IMG/VR virus record: IMGVR_UViG_3300037071_000228
Coordinates: 1 to 22,789 of that record
Length of the DNA stretch: 22,789 nucleotides
DNA from: a virus
Reading direction: 5' to 3' (one strand)
Position numbers and translations under genes: made by a program. Below, one piece after another: positions 1 through 7,620 of this stretch (the stretch's first letter is position 1; the number at the start of each line of letters is the position of its first letter). Under the pieces are notes generated by a model. The model was not told the origin of the DNA. It ran no database searches and saw nothing but the letters and a program-made list of their open reading frames with translations.

Positions 1-548
1 AACCCGTTGGTCTTGCAGTAGTCCACGAACGCCGTGAACGCCGCGTGGCTCGCCTGCTTCTCGCTCGGAGCGTAGGCACCCGTGGCGCCGCGCCAGAGGT
101 ACGCATCGGCGGCGAGGATGTCCGGCTTGAGCGATCCCAGCCACGTCGAGGCGTTCCCGTCCTTGAACGTCTGTCCCATGAGGCAGATACCCCACTTCGA
201 GCCAGCGGCGGCCAGGATCGCCGAGACGTCGGTCTTGAACCGCGTCTGCATGGCGATGAAGTCGGCGGCGGGGAGGCCGTCGTTCTCCGGCTCGTGCTGC
301 TTCGCCACGATGTGTCCCGGACCCCACGATGCGACCTCGGTCGCGATCGCCTTATCCGAGGCCGTCTCCGCGCCGCTCGCGGCCGCGCTCCAGGAGACGG
401 TCGGCTTGTACGAGACGACGACCTTGTAGCCGTCGGCGTGCGCGGATCGAGCGTCCGCTACGTTGTAGCAACGCACCGCGTCGAGCGGGGTCTTGAGCGC
501 CGTCTCGAACGCCTTGCGGTTCGGGTGGTTCACTCCGAGCTTCGTCAT
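1..548 (-). CDS. Glycosidase-like tail protein, C-terminus cut by window edge
   Basis: An open frame starts at ATG 548 and runs off the left edge without a stop, giving 182 residues. The start is fixed by a near-perfect ribosome binding site (AAGGAGG, 6 nt upstream) that overlaps the TAA of the preceding gene. The motif QHEPEND (residues 84-90) follows a beta-strand-like stretch. It resembles the region around the acid/base Glu in clan GH-A glycosidases such as GH26, where a His-Glu pair is typical. A later segment, DILAADAYLW (143-152), fits another strand of a TIM barrel. The second catalytic Glu would lie beyond the edge. The position at the end of the tail operon suggests a tail-borne or secreted enzyme acting on a host surface polysaccharide. 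The fold assignment is inferred from motifs alone and could be wrong. The 487-residue gene upstream carries a similar HEPE motif. Confidence 0.72.
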   Translation of the reverse strand, partial: MTKLGVNHPNRKAFETALKTPLDAVRCYNVADARSAHADGYKVVVSYKPTVSWSAAASGAETASDKAIATEVASWGPGHIVAKQHEPENDGLPAADFIAMQTRFKTDVSAILAAAGSKWGICLMGQTFKDGNASTWLGSLKPDILAADAYLWRGATGAYAPSEKQASHAAFTAFVDYCKTNG

Positions 549-559
549 CTCTCTCCTCC

Positions 560-1018
560 TTACGGCACGAGGTCGATCGTGAACGCTCCACCGGCCGGTA
601 GCTGGATCGTGAACACGCCGTTGCTGACCGTGAAGTCTGCGCCGAACGTGTGCGCGAAGATCAGGTCGTTGGTCGCGAGCGCGTCGGCGTACCAGACCGC
701 ACCGCGAGCCACGAACGTCGCTGAGCTCCACGACTGGTCCGTGGTGAGGTCGTACTTCAACTGACCGGCGTTCCCGAGTCCCCACGTCGGCACCAGGCCG
801 GTCAGGATCTTCCCACCGACGGTGTATCCACCAGCCGTCGGAAGCTCCCCGTTGGGAGACGCGGGGATATCGGCGATGTCGTTGTGCGTGTCGAAGTTCG
901 GCGTGTAGTCGTCATCGACCAGGATCACCTTATGCGTGTCGAGATCGAGGTCCAGCGCGATCGCGTTGCCGAGCGCGTCACGCCAGGTGGGGATGTATAG
1001 ACCCGATGCCATCGTCAT
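560..1018 (-). CDS. Small virion-type protein (152 aa)
   Basis: The 152-residue product begins MTMASGLYIPTWRDALGNAI and contains a segment of the type IDLDLDTHKVILVDDDY..NFDTHNDIADI. That pattern, in which a short protein is introduced as being made without change across a length and then has a 'kvaLvDs.Y' strand, is shared by a widespread family of small phage structural proteins usually annotated as hypothetical or minor structural. The later part is beta-rich with repeated Gly and Thr. The first ATG (1018) was chosen because AGGAAGGA lies 8 nt upstream; ATG 1012 is possible. The gene sits 4 nt after the 67-residue gene and 11 nt before the last glycosidase-like gene, so it belongs to the tail-fibre end of the operon. 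Its exact position in the particle cannot be told from the sequence. Confidence 0.82.
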   Translation of the reverse strand: MTMASGLYIPTWRDALGNAIALDLDLDTHKVILVDDDYTPNFDTHNDIADIPASPNGELPTAGGYTVGGKILTGLVPTWGLGNAGQLKYDLTTDQSWSSATFVARGAVWYADALATNDLIFAHTFGADFTVSNGVFTIQLPAGGAFTIDLVP

Positions 1019-1022
1019 CTGT

Positions 1023-1226
1023 TCAGTCCTTCCTCTTGGCGTCGATCGTGCGCGGCATGGCTACCGCATCCTGCGAGCCGTCGTGATGCTCGACGTGGTA
1101 GCCGGCCACGCCACCGTCGTCGTCGCTCTGGACCGCCTTGCGCTTGGTCGCACCCGGCTTGAACTTCTGGACGAACCCGATCGTCTTGAGCTTCTCCACG
1201 AACTCTCTGTCCTCGTCGGTCGGCAT
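1023..1226 (-). CDS. Small hydrophilic hypothetical protein (67 aa)
   Basis: The 67-residue product begins MPTDEDREFVEKLKTIGFVQ and is highly charged, rich in Lys, Asp and His, with no membrane segment or recognised motif. The start is supported by AAGGAG 9 nt upstream and by a TGATG overlap with the stop codon of the 487-residue glycosidase-like gene. A longer reading of the same frame (to 1559) lies entirely inside that upstream gene and has the Arg/Asp-rich look of a shadow, so it was not used. I do not recognise a family. Small proteins of this kind between tail-fibre genes can be accessory or fibre-assembly factors, but nothing here demonstrates that. Confidence 0.7.
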   Translation of the reverse strand: MPTDEDREFVEKLKTIGFVQKFKPGATKRKAVQSDDDGGVAGYHVEHHDGSQDAVAMPRTIDAKRKD

Positions 1227-2689
1227 CAGAAGTTGCTCCTTATCCGGGTGTGAGGCGAGACGACTCCGGGGTGGAACGTCGGCGGCAACGGCACCGTCGT
1301 GACGGTGTACGCCGTCGCGCTCGAGGCCGATCCGGTCGGGGTCACGACCTGGAACAGACCCGACGCGGCTGCGGTCGGAACCTCGGCCGTGACCTGCGTG
1401 TCCGAGTTCACCGTGAACGCGCACGGCTGACCGTTCAGACGGACGATCGTCGTCCCCAGGAGGTTCGTCCCGACGATCGCGACGAGCGTCTGAACGGGTC
1501 CAGCGAGCGGGAGGAAGCTGGAGATCGTCGGGGGAGGCACCGGGGGAGCGTCGAGCCACGCCGCGTGGGGGATGATCTCATCGACCCAGCATTGCCAGTC
1601 GGCGAGCTGCTTGTCGATGCGCATGTCGTAGTTCGCGATCGAGTCCCACATGCAGATCAGCCACCACGGGAAAGACGTCGTGTTCACGTAGTTCGCCATA
1701 TTGCGGAACCAGTTCGGCACCGTGGTCGCGAGTCCGATCGGCCACCCCCGGTTCGTCGGGAACGTGGTGAACGCCGACACCGCCTCCGTACCCGTCTCCA
1801 GGATGCACGGCAGCCACGGGTGGCGAGCTTCCATGAACGCTCGACGTCGGGTCCACCAGGAGCCGAAGTTCAGGTTGTAGTACCACTCGGCCGCACCCCA
1901 CTGCGCCGGTCGGTTGTAGACGTCGCACGACGGGTGGGTGATGTTGTCGTTCCCCCAATCCCAGTTGTCCGGGAAGAACCCGTTGTTGATCGCCGTGAGG
2001 CCGCTGAACATGAAGGGACCGTTAGGAACCTCCGTCGAGGTATCCGAAGTCGTGGAAGGCGGTCGCGTCGCGAACGGTCCCGCCGTGAGGTTGATCATCC
2101 CGATCATGCAACCCTCTTGCGTCGTCTGGCCGGAGTTCGTCCCCTTCCAGATCGAGACACCATGCGCCACCAGGATCGCGTACAGCTTCTCGCACGCCGC
2201 TCGCCAGTTGGCGGTCCCCTGCGCAAAGGTCGTCGCTCCCGAGGTCGCTGCCGTTCTCGCGTCTCCCTCCGGTTCGTGGTGGAAGTAGAGAGCGAACGAA
2301 CATCCCCACTTCCCGATCCCACGGTGGAGGTCTTGCCAGTCCGCGATGTCCTGCGCCCAGTTGTTCGCGTCGGTCCAGATTGCCTGACCTGTCGCCGCTG
2401 CACCCATCTGCGCCCAGGTGTACGGAGGACCGACCTTCACGGTGACGATCGGTAGCACCTGGTCGGTGATGTCGTTCGCGATGTTCCCGAGCGCTCCCGA
2501 GGTACCGCTCGGCGGGAAGCTGGCGGTGATGTCGTAGTAGTGGCGACGGTTCGCGGCCGTGTGCCACGACGACGGTAGGCCAGATCGCGCTCGCACCGCC
2601 GCCTCGAAGCCTCGTCGAGTGTCGGCGATCGTCTGTCGATTCCACCCCGCTCCGGTGTCCTCCCCCGTCGAGTACCCGAGGAGCGTCAT
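1226..2689 (-). CDS. Tail-associated clan GH-A-like glycosidase with C-terminal IPT/TIG domain
   Basis: The product has 487 residues from ATG 2689, which overlaps the stop of the upstream fibre gene as ATGA; a longer reading to 2731 lacks support. Residues 1-380 look like a TIM-barrel glycosidase. ALYFHHEPEGD (133-143) resembles the acid/base site of GH26-type enzymes (His138-Glu139), and PCILETGTEA (294-303) provides a plausible nucleophile Glu298 on a late strand. Many Trp residues (for example WDWGND and EWYYNLNFGSWW) fit a sugar-binding cleft. Residues ~386-463 form an IPT/TIG immunoglobulin-like domain (PPTISSFLPLAG, GTNLLGTTIVRLNG, FQVVTPTGSAS), a module common in phage tail and surface proteins. 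The likely role is depolymerisation or recognition of host cell-envelope polysaccharide during adsorption. Family and catalytic residues are inferred by motif; the substrate is unknown. Confidence 0.82.
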   Translation of the reverse strand: MTLLGYSTGEDTGAGWNRQTIADTRRGFEAAVRARSGLPSSWHTAANRRHYYDITASFPPSGTSGALGNIANDITDQVLPIVTVKVGPPYTWAQMGAAATGQAIWTDANNWAQDIADWQDLHRGIGKWGCSFALYFHHEPEGDARTAATSGATTFAQGTANWRAACEKLYAILVAHGVSIWKGTNSGQTTQEGCMIGMINLTAGPFATRPPSTTSDTSTEVPNGPFMFSGLTAINNGFFPDNWDWGNDNITHPSCDVYNRPAQWGAAEWYYNLNFGSWWTRRRAFMEARHPWLPCILETGTEAVSAFTTFPTNRGWPIGLATTVPNWFRNMANYVNTTSFPWWLICMWDSIANYDMRIDKQLADWQCWVDEIIPHAAWLDAPPVPPPTISSFLPLAGPVQTLVAIVGTNLLGTTIVRLNGQPCAFTVNSDTQVTAEVPTAAASGLFQVVTPTGSASSATAYTVTTVPLPPTFHPGVVSPHTRIRSNF

Positions 2690-4212
2690 ACGAGCGGACC
2701 CTGTTCCAGTTCGGTCGCGATGATCCCCCACGTGTTGGACGTCGAGAACGACGCGGAGATCGACGTGTCGAAGGCGTCAGATCGCCAGACGACGTGGAGC
2801 CGGATCACCGGCGACGTCATGTCGAGCGGCGGCACCGTGAGCTCCGTCCAGGTCCCCTCCGGGGTGAACGTCGCCGTCGCCGCGTTCCTGGCGAGTGCGT
2901 AGATGCCACGGTTCGCGGCGTCGTCTGCCGCTCCCAGCGTCGCCGTTGGCGCGTTGTTCGCCGCGTTCCCGGTGACGTCCTTCGCGAGCGAGAGCGCGAC
3001 CGCGCTCGACGGTGACTCCGTGGTCCGCAGGACGACCGCGCAGACCCCGACTCTGGACTCGCCGTTGATGTGCGCGACGAGCGGAGCCGCCGAGGTCGTC
3101 ACCGCGTCTCTCCCGACGAAGTGCGTCATACGTCTACGGGTCGTGCCGGCAGAGACGAACAGCACCGATCCGCCTCGCGTCCACGACGACACACCGCCAC
3201 CGGTCAGGGTCGTCAGGATGCCAGGATCGCCGTCGGAATCCACGCGCGTCTCGACGAGGAAGACGTGGCCGACCCGCTTGTTCCCGATGTTGTAGCTCGT
3301 CGAGGAGGTGTAGTCCGACCCGTTCGTCAGCCGGTCGGCGTTGTCGATCCAGTTCGTGAGCACCTCCACGCCGAGGGTCGGGTAGACCTCCGGGGGTGGC
3401 GCGCCAGCGTTCTCCAGCGCGGTCCCGTACCAGATGCCGTTCAGTTGCCAGATCGTTACGACGGTCGTGTCGTCGGCCACCGTGGAGATCACCGGCGCCA
3501 ACCCATCTGAGGTGAACCACGTGATCGACTGATCCCACGTCACGGTTCTCGGCGTGCCGCCTTGGATGAAGTGGATCGTCGCCGCCGACGCTGCGCGTCC
3601 GAGCGAGTCGTCCAGGCCGATCGCGCAGTTAGCCGAGAGCGAGATGACGTAGAACGACGCCTCCGAGAGATCGAGGGACTGCGAGCTTCCCGACGACGCG
3701 ATGATGTCTACCGCTTCCGCAGAAGGTCCGGGGGGTCCGGTGAGTCCCGCCGCTCCGGTGGCTCCGGTGGCTCCGGTGGCTCCGGCCGAGCCGTCGTTGC
3801 CGTCGGTGGCGACCAGTTGCCAGTTCGATCCGGGAGGCTCCTGGTTCGTGTGATTGGTGTCGCAGACGTAGGTGGAGAGCGAGTCGGAGTGCCGTACGAG
3901 ATCGCCGACGACGTACGCCGTGACCGCGCTCCACTCCCCCTTCGGGGTGATGCTTACACCATCCGCGCCATCGGCTCCTGGAGGTCCGGGAGAGCCAGCG
4001 ATCGCGGGGTCGATCATCTGGAAGCGATCGGTGGACTGGTTGAAGAACGGCAGCGAGCCATCCGGCCACGTCGCGATGCCATCCTCGACCGCCTGCTCGA
4101 ACAGGTTGTAGAGGAAGTGGATCGCGTCGTGATGTTGCTGGTGGAGCTTCACGTCGGGATGCGTCGCGTCGTCGGCGTAGGCGTTATCGACGTTGATCGG
4201 TAGGTCAGTCAT
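2686..4212 (-). CDS. Collagen-like minor tail / fibre protein (508 aa)
   Basis: The N-terminus (1-70) is helical and probably anchors to the tail. It is followed by short Gly-X-Y collagen-like runs at 73-85 (GSPGPPGADGADG) and 138-163, flanking a small aromatic module (91-135: GEWSAVTAYVVGDLV, then NWQLVA). That module resembles chitin-binding-type carbohydrate modules, in which 'W....Y..GD.V' is typical. Residues ~165-265 are beta-rich. The C-terminal ~230 residues form a further beta domain (GVSSWTRGG at 340-348, WGIIATELEQ near the end). GAGGAG lies 5 nt before ATG 4212. The intergenic gap to the upstream gene is 9 nt and the downstream overlap is ATGA. Collagen-like stalks are well known in tail fibres and imply a trimer. 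The likely role is receptor binding. The C-terminal domain appears related to the 226-residue protein encoded at 14329-15009. Confidence 0.88.
   Translation of the reverse strand: MTDLPINVDNAYADDATHPDVKLHQQHHDAIHFLYNLFEQAVEDGIATWPDGSLPFFNQSTDRFQMIDPAIAGSPGPPGADGADGVSITPKGEWSAVTAYVVGDLVRHSDSLSTYVCDTNHTNQEPPGSNWQLVATDGNDGSAGATGATGATGAAGLTGPPGPSAEAVDIIASSGSSQSLDLSEASFYVISLSANCAIGLDDSLGRAASAATIHFIQGGTPRTVTWDQSITWFTSDGLAPVISTVADDTTVVTIWQLNGIWYGTALENAGAPPPEVYPTLGVEVLTNWIDNADRLTNGSDYTSSTSYNIGNKRVGHVFLVETRVDSDGDPGILTTLTGGGVSSWTRGGSVLFVSAGTTRRRMTHFVGRDAVTTSAAPLVAHINGESRVGVCAVVLRTTESPSSAVALSLAKDVTGNAANNAPTATLGAADDAANRGIYALARNAATATFTPEGTWTELTVPPLDMTSPVIRLHVVWRSDAFDTSISASFSTSNTWGIIATELEQGPLV
3724..3801 (-). 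repeat. Collagen-like Gly-X-Y coding repeat with 9-bp DNA tandem
   Basis: The fibre gene here encodes Gly-X-Y triplets (residues 138-163). At DNA level the core is a 9-bp unit, gctccggtg on the plus strand, repeated about 3.7 times at 3752-3785 and encoding GAT. Short perfect tandem units like this can change copy number by slippage, which would lengthen or shorten the fibre stalk without breaking the frame. Confidence 0.85.
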
Positions 4213-4221
4213 CTACTCTCC

Positions 4222-7200
4222 TCATCCCGTGATCCTCGTCAGCACTCCATCATCCATGAAGAACCCCGACCGGCCGGTGCCGACCCACCCCACTCTGATG
4301 CGCATGAACGACGCACCCGACGGCGCTCGCTTCGTCAGCGTCAGGAGGAACCAGTCGGTGTAGATCGCGGGGAGAGTACTGGCAGGGGTGCTTCCACCGC
4401 CGCCGCTGGGGGTCCACGACGGTTGCCAGCCGCTCGAGGTTCTCGTCGGGAACAGGTCGGGACCGATGTCGGTGGATAGGAGCACCATCGCGGCGTCATA
4501 CCACTCCATCTCCATCCGATAGGGACCGACCGTGTTGTAGCCGACGATCTCCGTCTGGTCTTCGAGGTAGCGCGCCTGTCGCAGCTTGTACTCGACGAGA
4601 TAGTTGCCACGCGGCGTGATCTCGTAGGCCACGCTGCGCGTGAAGAACGACCCCGCCGTTACCGACTTCACCCACAGCGCGTATTGACCGTGAGGAGGCG
4701 TCAGCGGCCTGTACGCCGCCACCAGGCGATCGTTGTGACCACTCCGATGGACGCTCCACTCCTGGTTCGTGGACTCGATCGTGCAGTTGCTCTGCGCGGT
4801 GAATCCTCCCACGGTGGGAGACGGGTCCTCGAACGACTGGTCCGCGATCGTGAGCAACTGGTGGTTCGGGATCACCGACAGCCACCAGACGACGAGCCAG
4901 TCGTTGAACCCCGACGTCGTGATCTCGATGCCTTCGATCAACGACTGCTGCTCCACGATGTCGCCGTTGGGAAGTCGGACGCTCAGGGTGATCTTGTCCC
5001 ACAGGTCGAGCGAGAGGATCGGGAGCCAGTCTTCCGGTGCCTTCGTCACCTCGAGGCGAGCGATGTAGCGGATGGGGAAGGCGTTGTTAGCCAGCATCTC
5101 TCGCGCTCGATCTTCCAATATCTGCGCGTCGGCGACGATCGTATCGACGGTGATCGGGGACCGGCCGGGGTGCCTCTGCTTGCTCGCTTCGTCGGTGCGC
5201 CGGATCGACGTCGGCTGATTCGCACCGAATACGTCGGTGACGAAGCCGTTGAACGTCACGTCGTTGATAACGAGCGCGTTGTCGAACGAGAACTGGACGT
5301 CACGGTAGCGCTCAGCATCGACGGCGAACGTCATCTTGGACGGTGCGTCGAACGCGCTGCGATCACGGTAGGTGGGGGACCCGTCGGGACCGATGTAGAA
5401 GTTCCCGCCACCCGACGCCGTGATCATGTCGAGCGCCTGCGTGAGCGGGACGTTGTTGATGTTCGTGAACGCCACTCGCGTCACGTCCGGGTCGATCTTG
5501 CGCAGCACGGATGGCGTGTTCGGGTCCGACGGGTACTCGTCGCGTCCCATGTAGGTGCGCGTGTCGAGCGCCGCCTCGAACGCGATCCAGACGTAGGTCG
5601 CGGGGATCGCGAACGCCACCTCATCTCGCGAGGCGAGCGCGAGGTAGTCCGACGCTCGCACCTGGACCGTGGACCACCGACCGGGACCGGGGTAGCTGTA
5701 CGTGAGCTCCTCGGTCAAGCCGTCGAAGATCGGGATGTAGTGGAACGTGTCCCCGCCGCCGACGAGATCGTCGCCACCGACGAACGACTCGCCTTGCGTG
5801 AATGCCTCTGACTGCCACGACGTGACCGCCTCCACCTGGATACGACGGTCGGGACCGACGCCGGGGTAGAACGGCGACTCGACGTTGGACGGGTCGAGTG
5901 CTCGATCGTCGTCGAAGAACGTCAGCGAGAGTTGACCGGCCTCGATCCGGTCCATCAGCCGCTTCCGGCCTCGTGCGGTGCTGAGAGGTTCTCGTAACAC
6001 CCTGGCGGTCACATCGACCCATATCGGGTCCGGCATCGTGCCGGTCATGACTCCCATGTCGTTCACGAAGTCGATCCGTACCCGTAGGAGCGGAGACTCG
6101 ACGATGACGATCGGTGCAGACGGCACGACCGGTGGCGCCTCGGAGATCGTCTCGTAACCCTGGCCGTAGCCGTCGGAGTAGAAGTCGGGACTGACGGTCG
6201 GCGTGATGGCCGTGATCGTCGGAGTGCCGATGGCTACCACCGCTGCGACCGTCGCCGGGTTCGCGTTCGCGTTACCACCTGCGATCGCCGAAGGCGTCGG
6301 CACCGCTGCCACCGCTGCCACCGTGGCCGGCGTGGCGGTTCCGTCGGCGCGGATCGTCGGGGTCGGGATGGCTGCGACTCCGGTGACCGTATCCGGCTGC
6401 GACGCCGCTCCCAGCGTGATCGTCGGGGTCCCGACCGCCGCGACTCCAGCGACCGCCGAAGGCGTGGCGTCGATCCGCTCGGCCAGGAGCGCGACCTCGA
6501 CCATGAAGTCGATGAAGTTCACGTCCGGTGCGCCGTCGGCGAACCCGAGACGGAGCTTCAGTCCATCGACCTTGGTGCGATCCCAGCCACCGGCCGGGTC
6601 CACCGTCATCCGGTGGAGGGACGTGACGGTCGTCGCGATCGTGTCGAGTACGTCGAGCGCCGAGACGACGCCGAGCGTCGGGTCGGTGACCGTGACTTCG
6701 GTGTTCGTCGAGAGCAGGAGTCGCATCTCGGCGTTGGAGCTTCCGGTCCCCGCCTCGATCGCGGCGATGTAGGTGCGCACCGCGAACGGCGTGGCGTTCC
6801 CCGCCGCGAGGTTCCCGAGCGTGAACTCCATGTAGCTCGCGACGTCGTTGGTGGTCTGGCGGATCACCTGGTTGGCGGTGTCCGCGAGTTGGAGAGGCCG
6901 GTGACCGATGAACGTGTTGCCGTTCGTCGTCGAGTTGTTGAAGGCCGTTCCGGTGTTCGAGTCGTAACCACCCGTCCCGGTGGAGTGCGTCCCGTCGGCG
7001 GTCGCGATCAGCGACTCGACCGAGTGACCACCGATCGGGAAGTCAGCCGGGTAGTCGTCGCTGACGATCCAGTCGTCGTAGTAGGCCGTGACCGTATCGG
7101 CCTGCGCGGTCCCCAGGTGATGCGACGTGCAGTCCGCCGAGACCTGCGTCCGTGGGGGACAACTGACCGATCCGCCGCCGTCGATCGCCGCCGACATGAT

Positions 7201-7617
7201 CGCCGATCCACCCGCGCAGTCGAAGCTCGCGTCCACGAGGTACCAGGTATTCGCGACGATCGTGGGTCCGACCGCCGTACGTCCCAGGTTGTTCACCGAG
7301 ACGGCGAAGCGATTCACGTTGAAGTCGAACTGGAACAGACCCGAGCCGTTGGCGTTGTTGAACGCCGCGATCGTGACGACGGTGGTGGGAAGCGTGACGA
7401 ACCGAACGTAGAAGCTCCCCGCTGGCTGCCGAACACCCGCTACGTAGTCGTACCCGAGTCGTTCGGCGGCGCCGGCAGCGGTGATCTCCAGAGCGCGAGC
7501 GCCGGTTCTGACGGGGGACGTGACGATCGCGGGGGTCCCGACCGAAGTGTTGTAGATGCCAGCCGCGCCAGCTGCGATGGAGCCATGCTCGAAGCCGTCA
7601 ACCCTGACGACGGCCAC
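4222..7617 (-). CDS. Large multidomain minor tail protein (1131 aa)
   Basis: Starting at GTG 7617, 3 nt after the upstream TAA, this is the largest gene in the window. Residues ~1-190 resemble a concanavalin/LamG-type jelly roll (FEHGS start, TWYLVDASFD, AYYDDWIVSDD). Residues ~195-385 form a second beta domain. Residues 384-473 are four ~22-residue Ala/Val/Pro repeats that probably act as a linker. From ~505 the protein follows the actinophage minor-tail pattern (DRIEAGQLSLTFFDDDRALD, SPFYPGVGPDRRIQV, then LTQALDMITASGG at a baseplate-hub-like position). The C-terminal ~180 residues look like another carbohydrate-binding-type beta domain (FEDPSPTVGGF). Its place after the tape measure and the 311-residue gene suggests a tail-tip hub or central receptor-binding component. 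Only a weak ribosome binding site is visible (GAGG, 11 nt upstream), so translation probably depends on coupling. Domain borders are approximate. Confidence 0.87.
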   Translation of the reverse strand: MAVVRVDGFEHGSIAAGAAGIYNTSVGTPAIVTSPVRTGARALEITAAGAAERLGYDYVAGVRQPAGSFYVRFVTLPTTVVTIAAFNNANGSGLFQFDFNVNRFAVSVNNLGRTAVGPTIVANTWYLVDASFDCAGGSAIMSAAIDGGGSVSCPPRTQVSADCTSHHLGTAQADTVTAYYDDWIVSDDYPADFPIGGHSVESLIATADGTHSTGTGGYDSNTGTAFNNSTTNGNTFIGHRPLQLADTANQVIRQTTNDVASYMEFTLGNLAAGNATPFAVRTYIAAIEAGTGSSNAEMRLLLSTNTEVTVTDPTLGVVSALDVLDTIATTVTSLHRMTVDPAGGWDRTKVDGLKLRLGFADGAPDVNFIDFMVEVALLAERIDATPSAVAGVAAVGTPTITLGAASQPDTVTGVAAIPTPTIRADGTATPATVAAVAAVPTPSAIAGGNANANPATVAAVVAIGTPTITAITPTVSPDFYSDGYGQGYETISEAPPVVPSAPIVIVESPLLRVRIDFVNDMGVMTGTMPDPIWVDVTARVLREPLSTARGRKRLMDRIEAGQLSLTFFDDDRALDPSNVESPFYPGVGPDRRIQVEAVTSWQSEAFTQGESFVGGDDLVGGGDTFHYIPIFDGLTEELTYSYPGPGRWSTVQVRASDYLALASRDEVAFAIPATYVWIAFEAALDTRTYMGRDEYPSDPNTPSVLRKIDPDVTRVAFTNINNVPLTQALDMITASGGGNFYIGPDGSPTYRDRSAFDAPSKMTFAVDAERYRDVQFSFDNALVINDVTFNGFVTDVFGANQPTSIRRTDEASKQRHPGRSPITVDTIVADAQILEDRAREMLANNAFPIRYIARLEVTKAPEDWLPILSLDLWDKITLSVRLPNGDIVEQQSLIEGIEITTSGFNDWLVVWWLSVIPNHQLLTIADQSFEDPSPTVGGFTAQSNCTIESTNQEWSVHRSGHNDRLVAAYRPLTPPHGQYALWVKSVTAGSFFTRSVAYEITPRGNYLVEYKLRQARYLEDQTEIVGYNTVGPYRMEMEWYDAAMVLLSTDIGPDLFPTRTSSGWQPSWTPSGGGGSTPASTLPAIYTDWFLLTLTKRAPSGASFMRIRVGWVGTGRSGFFMDDGVLTRITG
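6199..6468 (-). repeat. Four ~22-residue Ala/Val/Pro/Thr coding repeats
   Basis: Residues 384-473 of the 1131-residue tail protein are four imperfect copies of a unit with the consensus TP-x-TV-x-x-VAA-V/I-x-TPTI plus a variable 5-9 residue spacer. The copies start near residues 384, 406, 428 and 452. They separate the lectin-like N-terminal half from the tail-hub-like core, so a flexible or beta-solenoid linker is likely. DNA identity between copies is moderate, which indicates an old duplication. Confidence 0.8.
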
Positions 7618-7620
7618 GGG

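Noticed and set aside
1250-2455. Long plus-strand open frame (401 aa) opposite the glycosidase-like gene
   Set aside because: Arg/Asp/Val-rich composition typical of antisense frames in GC-rich DNA, no ribosome binding site, and the minus-strand gene has clear domains.
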